A DNA stretch of 64,000 nucleotides from Candidatus Methanomethylicota archaeon. Lineage in GTDB: Archaea; Thermoproteota; Methanomethylicia; Culexarchaeales; Culexarchaeaceae. Numbering within the stretch: the first letter of the stretch is position 1; each line of letters begins with the position of its first letter. The stretch covers positions 135,423 to 199,422 of the forward strand of contig JAJHRD010000001.1 in NCBI GenBank assembly GCA_020833005.1. The letters run 5' to 3'. Of this stretch, positions 50,852 to 59,783 are shown piece by piece. The notes beneath the pieces are model-generated. The model had not been told where the DNA came from. It saw nothing but the letters and a program-made list of their open reading frames with translations, and did not search any database. Made by a program: the position numbers and the translations under genes.

Positions 50852-51449
50852 CATTATCTACTATAATATACTGTTTTATTTTATCAGGGACTATATACTT
50901 GTATGGCCAGCTTTTTTCATCCCTTAACAATATGCCTTCATCTGCAAGTTTTTTCAAAAGTCTACTTACATGCTCCCTGGTTTTCCCTATACGTCTAGCT
51001 AGTGCTGTTCCACCCCTGATATCGGGGTTTTTTGCAAGTATGCTTATTATTTGTTTTTCGGTTTCGGTTAAAGTATTTATTTTATTTATTATTTCTTCAC
51101 CAGTTTTCTCTTCTTTTGTAGGCGTCGCTATTTTCTTCTCCTTTATTTCTTCGACTGTTTCCCTTGGTTTTTCAATGATCGGTTTTTCACTATAACTCTT
51201 TGGGCGTATGGATATAGCGGGTCCTCTACTCCTTTCCTCATAAGCACCAATGTAATCACGTAACAGGTCCTCTATTCTGCGCATCCTACTAATTATAATG
51301 TTTAAATTTTCTTCCAAGTTCTCAAGTCTCTCTTCTAGCATCCTTATCCTTGAAAATTTTCTGTTAATTAATTCTAAATAGGCTATAATTTCCTTGTAGG
51401 ATTCTTCAATACTGTTTGTACTTTCTCTTTTTTGGTGTTCTTCACTCAT
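50841..51449 (-). CDS. Coiled-coil winged-helix transcription regulator
   Basis: 202 residues. A coiled coil in about 10-75 (EEHQKRESTNSIEESYKEII, ENLNIIISRMRRIEDLL), a charged linker, then a MarR/ArsR-like winged helix at 130-200: LTETEKQIISILAKNPDIRGGTALARRIGKTREHVSRLLKKLADEGIL (given as the S/T-rich HTH). The coiled coil suggests a dimer. Its promoter region faces the 1.8-kb gap with TGTGA boxes, possible autoregulation. No specific family name. Confidence 0.8.
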   Translation of the reverse strand: MSEEHQKRESTNSIEESYKEIIAYLELINRKFSRIRMLEERLENLEENLNIIISRMRRIEDLLRDYIGAYEERSRGPAISIRPKSYSEKPIIEKPRETVEEIKEKKIATPTKEEKTGEEIINKINTLTETEKQIISILAKNPDIRGGTALARRIGKTREHVSRLLKKLADEGILLRDEKSWPYKYIVPDKIKQYIIVDNDVK

Positions 51450-51664
51450 ATTTACATCTATATGATTTTTATATCACTTCTTATTTAAAGCTCTTTTGGA
51501 TGAAACGTTACATTCATCACAATATATCCTATTCTACTTCAATATTCTGGGTAACTAAAAATAACTATTATGTGAATTTTTATTGGATCCCCCCTATCAA
51601 TCATCATCTACCAGTATCTCCCTCTAATTTAATTAACATAAATTTATGGTCTTCAGATATGATC

Positions 51665-51700
51665 GTCACATGAATGTGATACAACGTATGTGACTGTCAC
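51665..51700. promoter_or_regulatory. TGTGA/TCACA box cluster
   Basis: GTCACATGAATGTGAT and GTATGTGACTGTCAC form inverted boxes, similar to those at 50817 and 53009. Candidate operator for a nearby HTH protein. Confidence 0.35.
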
Positions 51701-53008
51701 TTATTTGTGGTATATTTACTGCTGATCATATATAACATCTTGAACTTTACCACGACATCCACTATGTTATACCGTTTAAAATACTACTCAATAACTCTAA
51801 AAAACATGCTTGGAGATTAGTATGTTAATCATGCGTTGACATCTTCAATTACCCTGGCACTCTTTTCTGCTGTATTCTGAACTTTCATAATTTAACATCC
51901 TTTTAATACTTTTAATATTAAATGCTGGTACAGCCTCGTAGATATTAATAGAAAGTCTTGTAGGTATAAAGCGTATCTTAATTTAACTTTTGATATTATT
52001 ATTAAAAATTTTATTCTAAAACTTTAAAACATTTACTTTACTAAAGTTAGAGAATGATAACAACTTTTCCTTCACGTTTTCAATGATCTTTCTTTTATAA
52101 CAGTGTTTCACTATTTATGGTCCTCTATTCTATAATGATTTTTATATTGTGATTTGGAACCACCCCAGATATAAATTGGTGTAATAACTGATCAATAATG
52201 TATGCCTGATTCAAGTTAAATCTTATAATAAATAAAAAATTTTGATTTTAATGCATTCATTCTCAATTTCTCTCTTCTAAGCCACTTTTTAAACATTAAT
52301 TTGTATAGTAAATATGAAGAATGACGATCTAAGTCTCCCTTGGCTGGAGTTTTTAGTAATGATGTTGCTATACTTAACTTCATAATGAATGCATAGCCAA
52401 ACTTTGCTTAATTATGCATTCTTAGAAATTTCAGGGGGTATGTGTATATGCATGTACATTTCTGAAGTACTTGGTTAAAATTTAATGAAATCTTCAGGAA
52501 TTCCTAATTAATTCATAAGTCAAGCTCAATAAGATTTTTATTTAAATGTCTAGGATGAGTATTTGATCATGTCGAAGAACTTTCTTGGCTCAACTATTAA
52601 AATATACTTAAGAAAATAACTCCAGGGTTTATGTCAGTAACATGCCTATTAAGAAGGCTTCTAGATACTGTTTCCAAATTAAGGTTGAAATATTAAAATT
52701 GATATGATGATTTTTTAGTTTACTTAGACGCAACTAATTCTTCTCATAACTTAAGTTTACTATTCATACCAGAAAACGTTGAAATGATTTTCACAATTAA
52801 AAAGTAGTGTACGTTATGAATGTTATTAAGTTCAAGGTGAAGGATTGCTTGCAATCTTCAATAAGGTTTATTGCCTCTGCTAATTCTACATCTTACATGA
52901 TAACATCAAAGGTGTTTATACATCCTTGTTTATTACGAATTATTATAATGTCATTGCCAAATATCAAATCGCAAATAGGTCAACGAACATAATTTAAACT
53001 ATAATTAA

Positions 53009-53060
53009 TGTGATAAAAAGGTGATATGTGACATCAATGTGACTAGAAATCACATCAATT
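53009..53060. promoter_or_regulatory. TGTGA/TCACA box cluster
   Basis: ATGTGAT, GGTGATATGTGACATCA, ATGTGAC and ATCACATCAAT follow each other within 52 bases. See the finding on these boxes. Confidence 0.35.
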
Positions 53061-53101
53061 TATCGCTATCATCATTTTATGATAAATAAATTAAAACTTT
53101 A

Positions 53102-53184
53102 CCTAATTTAGGTGGTCATTAACCAAGTCAGGTCCTTCGGCAAGAGAAACGTTGCTGTTAGGATGTGACGTCATCTAAATTAGG
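53102..53184. ncRNA. Candidate structured RNA
   Basis: CCTAATTTAG (53102-53111) pairs perfectly with CTAAATTAGG (53175-53184). Inside, GTCA pairs with TGAC, TTAA with TTAG, and CGGCAA with TTGCTG around the loop GAGAAACG, leaving a 14-base one-sided internal loop. No known family recognised; strand unclear. May be transcribed behind Sec61 beta (minus) or separately. Confidence 0.35.
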
Positions 53185-53285
53185 AGCTGCTTATATGCAA
53201 TGGGACAATGAATGGATAAATGCATTTTACTACTTTACCTTTACCTTCTTCTTTAATAATTACTATCTTCCTTATCTTTTTATAT

Positions 53286-53468
53286 TCATATTTTTATGAA
53301 CGAAAGAATGCCCATGTTTCCCATTATAATCACTATGATGAATATCATGGTTATTATTACTATTTGTAATGGAGTGATCTTTATTCCCTTCATTTCCTCC
53401 TCGAAAAAACGTATGAGCCCCGCCCCTGTGACGGGCATGTACGTGCTGTCTCTCTTCTTCTTTGGCAT
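53286..53468 (-). CDS. secG: Preprotein translocase subunit Sec61 beta (SecG-like)
   Basis: 60 residues: MPKKKRDSTYMPVTGAGLIR, then FFEEEMKGIKITPLQIVII and one TM segment IITMIFIIVIIMGNMGIL. This is the archaeal Sec61 beta tail-anchored subunit of the translocon. ATG at 53468 gives the family N-terminus MPKKK; an ATG nine bases upstream is less likely. Divergent from the MazG-like gene, with the intergenic region shared. Confidence 0.93.
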   Translation of the reverse strand: MPKKKRDSTYMPVTGAGLIRFFEEEMKGIKITPLQIVIITMIFIIVIIMGNMGILSFIKI

Positions 53469-53543
53469 CTTTATCATTTATTATCAAAGCTCCTTTGAAG
53501 ATAAATATTTTTTTATCATTATTCTAATATTATGCGATGAAAC

Positions 53544-53831
53544 ATGAACTTAAATGATGCTCAGGATATGATAAGAGCCCTATATTTCAACAAAGATAGT
53601 CTAAGAGGATTGGAAAAAACCTTCATATGGTTCATCGAGGAAGTAGGAGAACTTGCGAAAGCATTGAGAAATGGATCAAAAGCTGAAATCAAAAGTGAAA
53701 TTGCTGATGTGTTTGCTTGGCTTATTTCCATAGCTAATCTCTTGAATATAAACTTAGAAGAAGCATTTAAATCAAAGTATAATTCATATTGTCCTCGCTG
53801 CAAACAAAATCCATGTATATGTCCAATATAA
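53544..53831 (+). CDS. MazG-like nucleotide pyrophosphohydrolase
   Basis: 95 residues. Helical fold with the metal motif EEVGELAKAL (ExxE) and EIADVFAW (ExxD), and the C-terminal CPRCKQNPCICPI, which probably binds zinc or stabilises the tail. This short archaeal form hydrolyses nucleoside triphosphates to monophosphates, so house-cleaning is plausible. Divergent from Sec61 beta. A dyad repeat begins three bases after the stop. Confidence 0.9.
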   Translation: MNLNDAQDMIRALYFNKDSLRGLEKTFIWFIEEVGELAKALRNGSKAEIKSEIADVFAWLISIANLLNINLEEAFKSKYNSYCPRCKQNPCICPI

Positions 53832-53833
53832 CA

Positions 53834-53866
53834 TATGTTTCCTATAGGAACCATAAAATAATAATG
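53834..53866. repeat. 22-bp dyad repeat, copy C, in a 33-bp direct repeat
   Basis: TATG-T-TTCC-TATA-GGAA-C-CATA followed by AAATAATAATG. Identical over 33 bases to copy D at 54909. Confidence 0.85.
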
Positions 53867-54040
53867 AAAAATCCCATAGTTCAAATCATCATCTTAAGTA
53901 AGAACAAAAAATTATAAAAGGATTAAAGTGTCATAGATTATTTGAACAATTATTTCGATTGAAGTTGTTCTGTTACAATTAGAAAAACATGGACAATATA
54001 ACATGTAAGAGGTGAATAATTAGGGAGTGGGGGGAAGTAT

Positions 54041-54889
54041 ATGTATGAAAAATTATGCGTTAAGGATTTAATGACAAAAAATGTGATATATTGTGAGGTG
54101 CCAAGTACAAGAACGGAAGTTTTGTCAATAATGAAGAAACATAAAGTTACATGTTTACCTGTTGTGAAGAAAGGCACTAGAAAATTGGTTGGATTAATTA
54201 CTCGCTTTTCTTTCTTGGAGAAACCTTCTGAGGAGCAAACAGCACTAGTAATGATGCGAAATCCTTTACATATTTCTCCTTCAAGTAGCATTAAAGATGC
54301 TGCTCACCTTTTTGTTAAGCATAATATTAGATATCTCCCGGTTATAGATCAAGATGAGTTAGTGGGAATAATAACAATTAGCGATATTGTTTATAAATTA
54401 CTCACCAATGGTATGTTCAACTATCCTATAAGAGAATTCGTGGAAAGAAAGGTTCTTGCTGTATGGGATGCAACTCCGATCAATGTTGCATGGAAAATTA
54501 TGGAATTATCAAAAGTGCCGACATTGTTAGTTATAAACACAAGACTTGAAGTTGTGGGAACATTCTCAATTTCTGACATTTTTAATCATGCTGACATTAT
54601 AATGAGTGAATACAAGTCTTCATTAAAGGCATCAGTTGAAGGTCAAGAATGGGATTGGGATTCTTTAACAATTATATACATTGGTAGCAAAAAACTTACG
54701 CTCCCTGAAAAACCGATAAGTGAAATAATGTCGCGTAAAGTTAATGTTGTGAGGGAAGAAACACCAATAAATCAATGTGCTAAAAAAATGAGGGACCTAG
54801 ACACTCATTTACTCCCAGTGGTCGACATTAATGGTAATCTTATTGGAGTCATTAGCGATTTTAATCTCATTCAATTCCTTTTGAAATAA
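54041..54889 (+). CDS. Four-CBS-domain protein
   Basis: 282 residues made of four CBS motifs (about 5-60, 68-125, 135-195 and 225-282): VKDLMTKNVIYCEVPSTRTE, MMRNPLHISPSSSIKDAAHL, IREFVERKVLAVWDATPINV, ISEIMSRKVNVVREETPINQ, with the recurring LPVVDxxGxLxGVISDF pattern. Such tandem CBS proteins sense adenosine nucleotides. No enzymatic partner domain. Flanked by the identical repeats C and D. Confidence 0.92.
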   Translation: MYEKLCVKDLMTKNVIYCEVPSTRTEVLSIMKKHKVTCLPVVKKGTRKLVGLITRFSFLEKPSEEQTALVMMRNPLHISPSSSIKDAAHLFVKHNIRYLPVIDQDELVGIITISDIVYKLLTNGMFNYPIREFVERKVLAVWDATPINVAWKIMELSKVPTLLVINTRLEVVGTFSISDIFNHADIIMSEYKSSLKASVEGQEWDWDSLTIIYIGSKKLTLPEKPISEIMSRKVNVVREETPINQCAKKMRDLDTHLLPVVDINGNLIGVISDFNLIQFLLK

Positions 54890-54908
54890 ACGACAATTCA
54901 CACAGTTT

Positions 54909-54941
54909 TATGTTTCCTATAGGAACCATAAAATAATAATG
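54909..54941. repeat. 22-bp dyad repeat, copy D, in a 33-bp direct repeat
   Basis: Same 33 bases as copy C, 1,075 bases away, lying between the convergent CBS and PolD genes. Confidence 0.85.
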
Positions 54942-54962
54942 CCAAAATTATATTTCATAATT

Positions 54963-57900
54963 TCATACCAAAAAATCAACAATCTTTGATTGCTTCCCCC
55001 TCTCACTTTTCTCAAATAACAATTGTATTTCTTTTTTAATCAAATCTAGCCTTTGCTTATAATAGACTGGCAAATTGTATTTTGCAACTAAGTTTTCGGC
55101 GAAGGCCATGTATTTCATTATATTACTTTTATGGACTGTTAATGAAAGATTTCCTCCGCATTTTTTACATTTACCCGAAAGAGGAGGTCTGATGTATTTT
55201 GCATTGCACTTTGTACAGCGTACAATTTGTGTGGAAAATGCTCTCAGATTTCCCATAAGGTCTGGTATGCAATGATGTTGTAAAACCCTTTCCACAACGT
55301 CCCTAACATTGACTGCACGAATTTTTTCAGCCATCTTAATTTGGAGAATTATTTTTTCATTCATTGTTCTTAACTTTTTATATGCTGAAACCTTTGGTCC
55401 TTTGTCAATATATGTTGTATCTATTGTGAACTTTAAGTCTTCGTATTGTGATATTTTCCCCAATCTATCCTTCACTTTTTCAATGATTTCACTTACAGTT
55501 TTAGGATCCGCATTTGTTAATGTTTTCTCATAAAATTCAGTTGGATATTTACTACATACTTCCATGTTAAATACTTCATCATCAACTTCATGTGGATCTA
55601 TAATTAGAGTTACAACAAGTGGTGCATCCATGTATCCTCCCACCTTTTCTGGTAAGTATGTTTTAGAAAAATTCAAAAATGCATCTAAAGCTAAAATTAT
55701 TGAATCTTCGTCTCCATCACAATTTCTTCTCTTTGCCGCGTGCCAGTATGGATGAGCAAAACATACTTTAGCATCTGTAATACCTATTATCCTGCCAATT
55801 ACGCCACATGAAGTATGCGGTGCCAAACCGATGACTACATGTCCTATTATATCTTCCCTCCTTTTTATGTTATAAAAAGGTTCGGTCTTATAATATCTAA
55901 CAAGTAATTCGTCGATGAATTTAGATACTTTAACTAAATAATCTGCTGCTTCTACTGGTATTATAATGTCTTGTACCTTTAATTCAAGTATTTGTTCATC
56001 ACTTTTTAATTCATTTCCATAAATATCCTTTGTATATCCCAATTCCTTCAATTTCTCAATTGAAGTTTTTATCTCCTTTGGTTTGAAATGTGTTAATGGA
56101 GCGTTTGTGGCATCAAACCTTACAGTTCCATCTTTATAGACAAACACATCATGTTTTGCTCTTAGAATTCCTTTTTCAAGAGGTTCTGGTGTTTTATGTT
56201 TGTTCATTAACTTCTTTACTCCTTTAACTATTCTTGGGGGGGAAGTAACATCTAAATTTATACATGCTCTCTTAAGCTCTTCATACAGATCAAATATTTG
56301 TTTGCGTAATGGTATTGTTTCTTCATTACATCTTCTACATTTATCTTCAATTGTATTTAAACCGCATTTTTTGCATACTTTTACTTCTATTGTGTCTCCT
56401 CCACATTCATTGCATCTATAATATATTGTTTTCTTTCCACATTTCCCACAAACTCTAAGAGCAGCATCTATTTCAACATTTTTATTTCCAGCAGCTTCAA
56501 TTATGTTTCTATTATTCTTCCCTACTCCGACGGGAAATAAAGCATGTATTGGTGGCTTCATCTTTCTTTCTTTCGCTTTCTCAGGTCTACCCATTCTCAA
56601 TCCTATAAATGTTGGTGCAATATCTCTCATCTTAATTTTTGAAATTAAATTAATAGCTTCTAAACCATTTTTTGCCTCAAGAATCTTTTCAGAATACTCT
56701 TTTAAGCATGTTTCTAAAATTTTAAAATCTTCCTTGTTTAGAATGATCTTCCTTTTATCATGATCATATTCATGCGGCATCCATATGTCCTCCAATATTA
56801 TTTTCACTTTTTGATCGTAATCTAAGGCCACATTATTTGGATCTATGTATTCTCTTGTTTCATTTAAAATCCAATTCCTAAGATAAAGTACATCGCTGGG
56901 GCTTATTCCCTTCCAATAATATGAGTAAATTGGATGTAAAGGAACTTCTAATTCCATAGCAATTTTTATTGCTTCTTCAGCAGATGGTTTGACATTATTA
57001 TAAATAATATCCTCCAATCTTTCCTTACTTATTCGTATTTTTGATTCTAAGACACTTAAATTGTTATTGTACTTTTCTTTAACTTTCAACAGTACTTCCC
57101 CACTCCACCATTGCTCATCATAACCAGCTGGCAAAAGTTGGCAATTGTTTTCTAAAAAATCTCCATATGATATTAGTATATCCCCTAAAAATATTATCTC
57201 CTTTACTTTGTCTCTAGCCTTTTCAACGTCAGTTTGAGATGATATTCTAATTACACTTCCGTCAGTTAATTTTACTATAGGTCCCCATATAGTGTCAACA
57301 GACATTACTAAACCACTTTTCCCTGGAGTTTCAGTTTTAACTTGTGTACCAATTGCTAAGAAATCTCCTAAAATAGCCATAGTATATGGATTCAAACCTA
57401 TAGCTGCTATTCCTGTGTTCCTACTCCTACCATACCTTAACCTAAATCCCCCTACCCTTGATGGATGTGCAAATATAGGCCTCCCAATTATAACGTCTTC
57501 TAAATATTTTTCGTTAACCCCTTCTTCGCCTTCATCCTCCTTTTTGCTTATTTCTGATAACCATTCCCACCCTTGAATTCCTATTGATTTCACAATTTTC
57601 ATTAATTTTGAAGCTTTCCCAAGGACTCCATCATTTATTACTCTACATGCCCCCCCACGCAACTTATTTGTTTCAACTCGAGGTAAATCACGATTTACAC
57701 TAACTTCAATTTGAGTAGTAGGCAATCCAGTGACTTCAACAGGTATTCTCCTTACAGCTTTCTCTATTTCTTCTTCGCTATTATGGTATTGAAATTTCCC
57801 AACATATTTTTCATATAATCTTATTTCTTCTACGTATCTTTTTACTTCATTATCAGTAGGTTTATACTTATCTAAGTGTAAAAGTTGCCTAATATAATCT

Positions 57901-58391
57901 GCTATAAATACTGTTAGTGCTTGCTCCGTACCACCTGCAGACCTTATTGGTCCTGCATAATAAACAGCTAGATACTTTGTCCTATCATGATTCTTCTTTA
58001 TTTTTACATTATTTATTCCTTGAATTGGCGCAGCCGTTATTCCTTCAGTTAGTATGGCAAGTGCTGCCCTCAAAGCTATTTCTGCGCGCTTCTCAATATC
58101 AAAATCACCATATTTGCCATATACTATTTCCTCAGCTATTTTTAATGCAACTATTTCCTTGCTATTATTTTTTAATAATTCGTTTATTCTTTCTGATATC
58201 TTTGTAACCCCATATTCAGCAAGCAATCCTTCAACTCTTTCTGCAAGATTATTTGCCAAATATATTTCACATTTTTGTGAGGGATCAAAACTATTCTTCT
58301 TAACCTTATTCGCTATTTCATATAATTCTTTGACTTTAAGTTTAAGGTTATTAAAATATTCCTTATACGAATCACTCATCAAAACATACAT
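54963..58391 (-). CDS. polC: DNA polymerase D large subunit (DP2)
   Basis: Polymerase subunit of PolD, 1,142 residues with no intein. N-terminal KH-like and double-psi-barrel core: YAGPIRSAGGTEQAL, GRPIFAHPSRVGGFRLRYG, RNTGIAAIGLNP, NCDGDEDSIILALDAFLNFS containing the catalytic aspartates (GDED), CKKCG zinc-binding pairs near 675-705, and a second cysteine cluster CTKCNAKYIRP...CKKCGG near 1070. The C-terminus SKIVDFLV is a likely PCNA-interaction box. The small subunit is at 5.6 kb, so the genes are unlinked. Confidence 0.97.
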   Translation of the reverse strand: MYVLMSDSYKEYFNNLKLKVKELYEIANKVKKNSFDPSQKCEIYLANNLAERVEGLLAEYGVTKISERINELLKNNSKEIVALKIAEEIVYGKYGDFDIEKRAEIALRAALAILTEGITAAPIQGINNVKIKKNHDRTKYLAVYYAGPIRSAGGTEQALTVFIADYIRQLLHLDKYKPTDNEVKRYVEEIRLYEKYVGKFQYHNSEEEIEKAVRRIPVEVTGLPTTQIEVSVNRDLPRVETNKLRGGACRVINDGVLGKASKLMKIVKSIGIQGWEWLSEISKKEDEGEEGVNEKYLEDVIIGRPIFAHPSRVGGFRLRYGRSRNTGIAAIGLNPYTMAILGDFLAIGTQVKTETPGKSGLVMSVDTIWGPIVKLTDGSVIRISSQTDVEKARDKVKEIIFLGDILISYGDFLENNCQLLPAGYDEQWWSGEVLLKVKEKYNNNLSVLESKIRISKERLEDIIYNNVKPSAEEAIKIAMELEVPLHPIYSYYWKGISPSDVLYLRNWILNETREYIDPNNVALDYDQKVKIILEDIWMPHEYDHDKRKIILNKEDFKILETCLKEYSEKILEAKNGLEAINLISKIKMRDIAPTFIGLRMGRPEKAKERKMKPPIHALFPVGVGKNNRNIIEAAGNKNVEIDAALRVCGKCGKKTIYYRCNECGGDTIEVKVCKKCGLNTIEDKCRRCNEETIPLRKQIFDLYEELKRACINLDVTSPPRIVKGVKKLMNKHKTPEPLEKGILRAKHDVFVYKDGTVRFDATNAPLTHFKPKEIKTSIEKLKELGYTKDIYGNELKSDEQILELKVQDIIIPVEAADYLVKVSKFIDELLVRYYKTEPFYNIKRREDIIGHVVIGLAPHTSCGVIGRIIGITDAKVCFAHPYWHAAKRRNCDGDEDSIILALDAFLNFSKTYLPEKVGGYMDAPLVVTLIIDPHEVDDEVFNMEVCSKYPTEFYEKTLTNADPKTVSEIIEKVKDRLGKISQYEDLKFTIDTTYIDKGPKVSAYKKLRTMNEKIILQIKMAEKIRAVNVRDVVERVLQHHCIPDLMGNLRAFSTQIVRCTKCNAKYIRPPLSGKCKKCGGNLSLTVHKSNIMKYMAFAENLVAKYNLPVYYKQRLDLIKKEIQLLFEKSERGKQSKIVDFLV

Positions 58392-58493
58392 AATTCATCC
58401 ATCTAATTAACAATATCTAAACTATAATTAATTTTTCATTACTCTTGATCTTACATTATAACTTAATTCTTTTAAATAGATGTGTTTAATGTT

Positions 58494-58515
58494 TTTGATT
58501 CCTATAGGAACCATA
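58494..58515. repeat. 22-bp dyad repeat, copy E (half degenerate)
   Basis: TTCC-TATA-GGAA-C-CATAAAATAAT is identical to copies C and D over 24 bases, but the left arm reads TTTGA. Located 40 bases beyond the GGGPS stop codon. Confidence 0.7.
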
Positions 58516-58555
58516 AAATAATGTTGTTGAAATACAGAATCATTATCCTCATAAT

Positions 58556-59323
58556 TCACAATAAATATTCATTTTTGTTACGAATACTTTTTATTATTTC
58601 CTTTATACGTTTGCCGTTTCCTTCTTCTATTAATGTCCCCGTAACGATTATGTCTGCTCCTGCCTTAACAGCATTGATGGCTTGATTTACTGTTCTTATT
58701 CCGCCACCTACTATTACTTTTCCCTTAACTACCTTCTTCACAGCATGTATAATTTCTGGAGGTACTGGTTCTTTAGCCCCAGAGCCTGCTTCCAAATATA
58801 TATACCGCATTCCAAGATAGTTTCCGGCTAACGCATACATTACAGCTATTTCTGGTCTATTATATGGTATTGGCCTAGCATAGCCTATATATCCTGCTGC
58901 ACCTCCTTCTCCAAGTATTATGTATCCCATCGGTATAGCCTCAAGTCCATATCTTTCAACTATTATTGCCCCTTGAGCTTGTGCATCAATTACATAATAT
59001 GTGTTAGATGAGTTTAAAAGTGACATAAACCATATGGCGTCTGCGTATCTACTTATTCCTGAAACATTCCCTGGAAAAAGTATTATTGGTACATCTTTTA
59101 TTTCCTTTTTTATGTTAAGTATTATATCATCAAGATTTCTTTCACAAACTCCAATACTACCTCCAATCATTATTGCTGAAGTCCCTGCTTCCACAGCCTC
59201 TTTTACATGAGTTATTATCTTTAGATTTACTTTATCTGGGTCTATCAAAGTGATGTGTATCGCTCCTTCTTGCTCTATTCTTTCAACAAGATATTTTTCT
59301 ACCTTACCAATTCTTATGTTCAT
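58556..59323 (-). CDS. Geranylgeranylglyceryl phosphate synthase (GGGPS, group II)
   Basis: Adds geranylgeranyl pyrophosphate to sn-glycerol-1-phosphate, the first ether bond of archaeal lipids. About 255 residues: ITLIDPDKV, AIMIGGSIGV, PIILFPGNVSG, YIYLEAGSGAKEPVP and VGGGIRTVNQA (phosphate loops of the TIM barrel). ATG of MNIRIGK preferred (GGAAAGG upstream). It overlaps the end of the Elf1 gene by 20 bases, so the two are co-translated. Works with EgsA at 32.9 kb. Confidence 0.95.
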   Translation of the reverse strand: MNIRIGKVEKYLVERIEQEGAIHITLIDPDKVNLKIITHVKEAVEAGTSAIMIGGSIGVCERNLDDIILNIKKEIKDVPIILFPGNVSGISRYADAIWFMSLLNSSNTYYVIDAQAQGAIIVERYGLEAIPMGYIILGEGGAAGYIGYARPIPYNRPEIAVMYALAGNYLGMRYIYLEAGSGAKEPVPPEIIHAVKKVVKGKVIVGGGIRTVNQAINAVKAGADIIVTGTLIEEGNGKRIKEIIKSIRNKNEYLL

Positions 59324-59582
59324 GTTCCTTTCCCTCACCAACTTTAATTCCTCCAGAGTAATATAGATCTATAAACCTACCATATGCATCGACAGTTGTG
59401 AAAATAGATGGGATTTCTATCTTCACATTTATACCGCAATTTCCACAAGTTATAGTTGCTTCCCCTCTATTTTCATCAATTTCAACATTTACTGACTTTT
59501 TACCACAATTTGGGCATTGAAAAACCGTAGGTATCTTTTTCGGTGGCTTTATAGGTAATTTCTTTTTATATTTTTTACCCAT
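59304..59582 (-). CDS. Elf1-like transcription elongation factor
   Basis: 92 residues starting MGKKYKKKLPIKPPKKIP, then zinc ribbon CPNCGKKSVNVEIDEN and CGNCGINVKIE with four cysteines, and VDAYGRFIDLYYSG, the elf1 core. It binds RNA polymerase and aids elongation. AGGTGATG lies before the ATG at 59582, within the spacer from a small ORF just upstream. Overlaps GGGPS by 20 bases. Confidence 0.9.
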   Translation of the reverse strand: MGKKYKKKLPIKPPKKIPTVFQCPNCGKKSVNVEIDENRGEATITCGNCGINVKIEIPSIFTTVDAYGRFIDLYYSGGIKVGEGKEHEHKNW

Positions 59583-59595
59583 TTTATCATCACCT

Positions 59596-59706
59596 TTACT
59601 CTTTCTTTGTTTCTTTAACTTTTTCAATAAATACATAACTTAATGATAATATCAGTATAACTATTGAGAAGATGGTCAGCACTGTAATTTGTAGACTTGT
59701 CTCCAT
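59596..59706 (-). CDS. Small single-pass membrane protein upstream of Elf1
   Basis: 36 residues, too short for usual gene callers. It reads METSLQITVLTIFSIVILIL then SLSYVFIEKVKETKKE: one transmembrane segment with a basic tail inside. The stop is 13 bases before the Elf1 ATG. An AT-rich box TTAAATATTAA lies about 30 bases before the ATG, which fits a leaderless start and supports it as the first gene of the Elf1-GGGPS operon. No family recognised. Confidence 0.55.
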   Translation of the reverse strand: METSLQITVLTIFSIVILILSLSYVFIEKVKETKKE

Positions 59707-59783
59707 AATTGTCAGAAATAAGTTGGCTTTCTTAATATTTAAGTTTTAAATATCTGGTGAGTAAAATTATGAATGAATAAGTT

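Larger units (their letters stand above)
51450..53285. other. Gene-poor 1.8-kb region
   Basis: No supportable gene on either strand. Contents: TGTGA/TCACA box clusters near 51665-51700 and 53009-53060, the second relic repeat (51951-51969) with the open stretch encoding LYLQDFLLI on the minus strand, a foldable 83-base element (53102-53184). Composition is AT-rich and codon structure is absent, consistent with decayed or regulatory sequence. Confidence 0.55.

Noticed and set aside
47975-51969. Terminal inverted repeats of an insertion sequence
   Set aside because: No transposase lies between them, no target duplications are visible and similarity looks protein-coding, so decayed paralogues fit better.
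52807-52992. 61-codon ORF in the gene-poor region
   Set aside because: No ribosome site, no recognisable motif, codon pattern like the surrounding non-coding sequence.
53272-53487. Histidine-rich ORF on the minus strand
   Set aside because: It is an out-of-frame shadow of Sec61 beta, which has an exact family match in another frame.
53296-53547. Hydrophobic ORF on the plus strand
   Set aside because: Antisense to Sec61 beta; its hydrophobic runs mirror that gene and it has no recognisable family.
54963-58391. Intein in the PolD large subunit
   Set aside because: The protein is of normal length with uninterrupted catalytic blocks.
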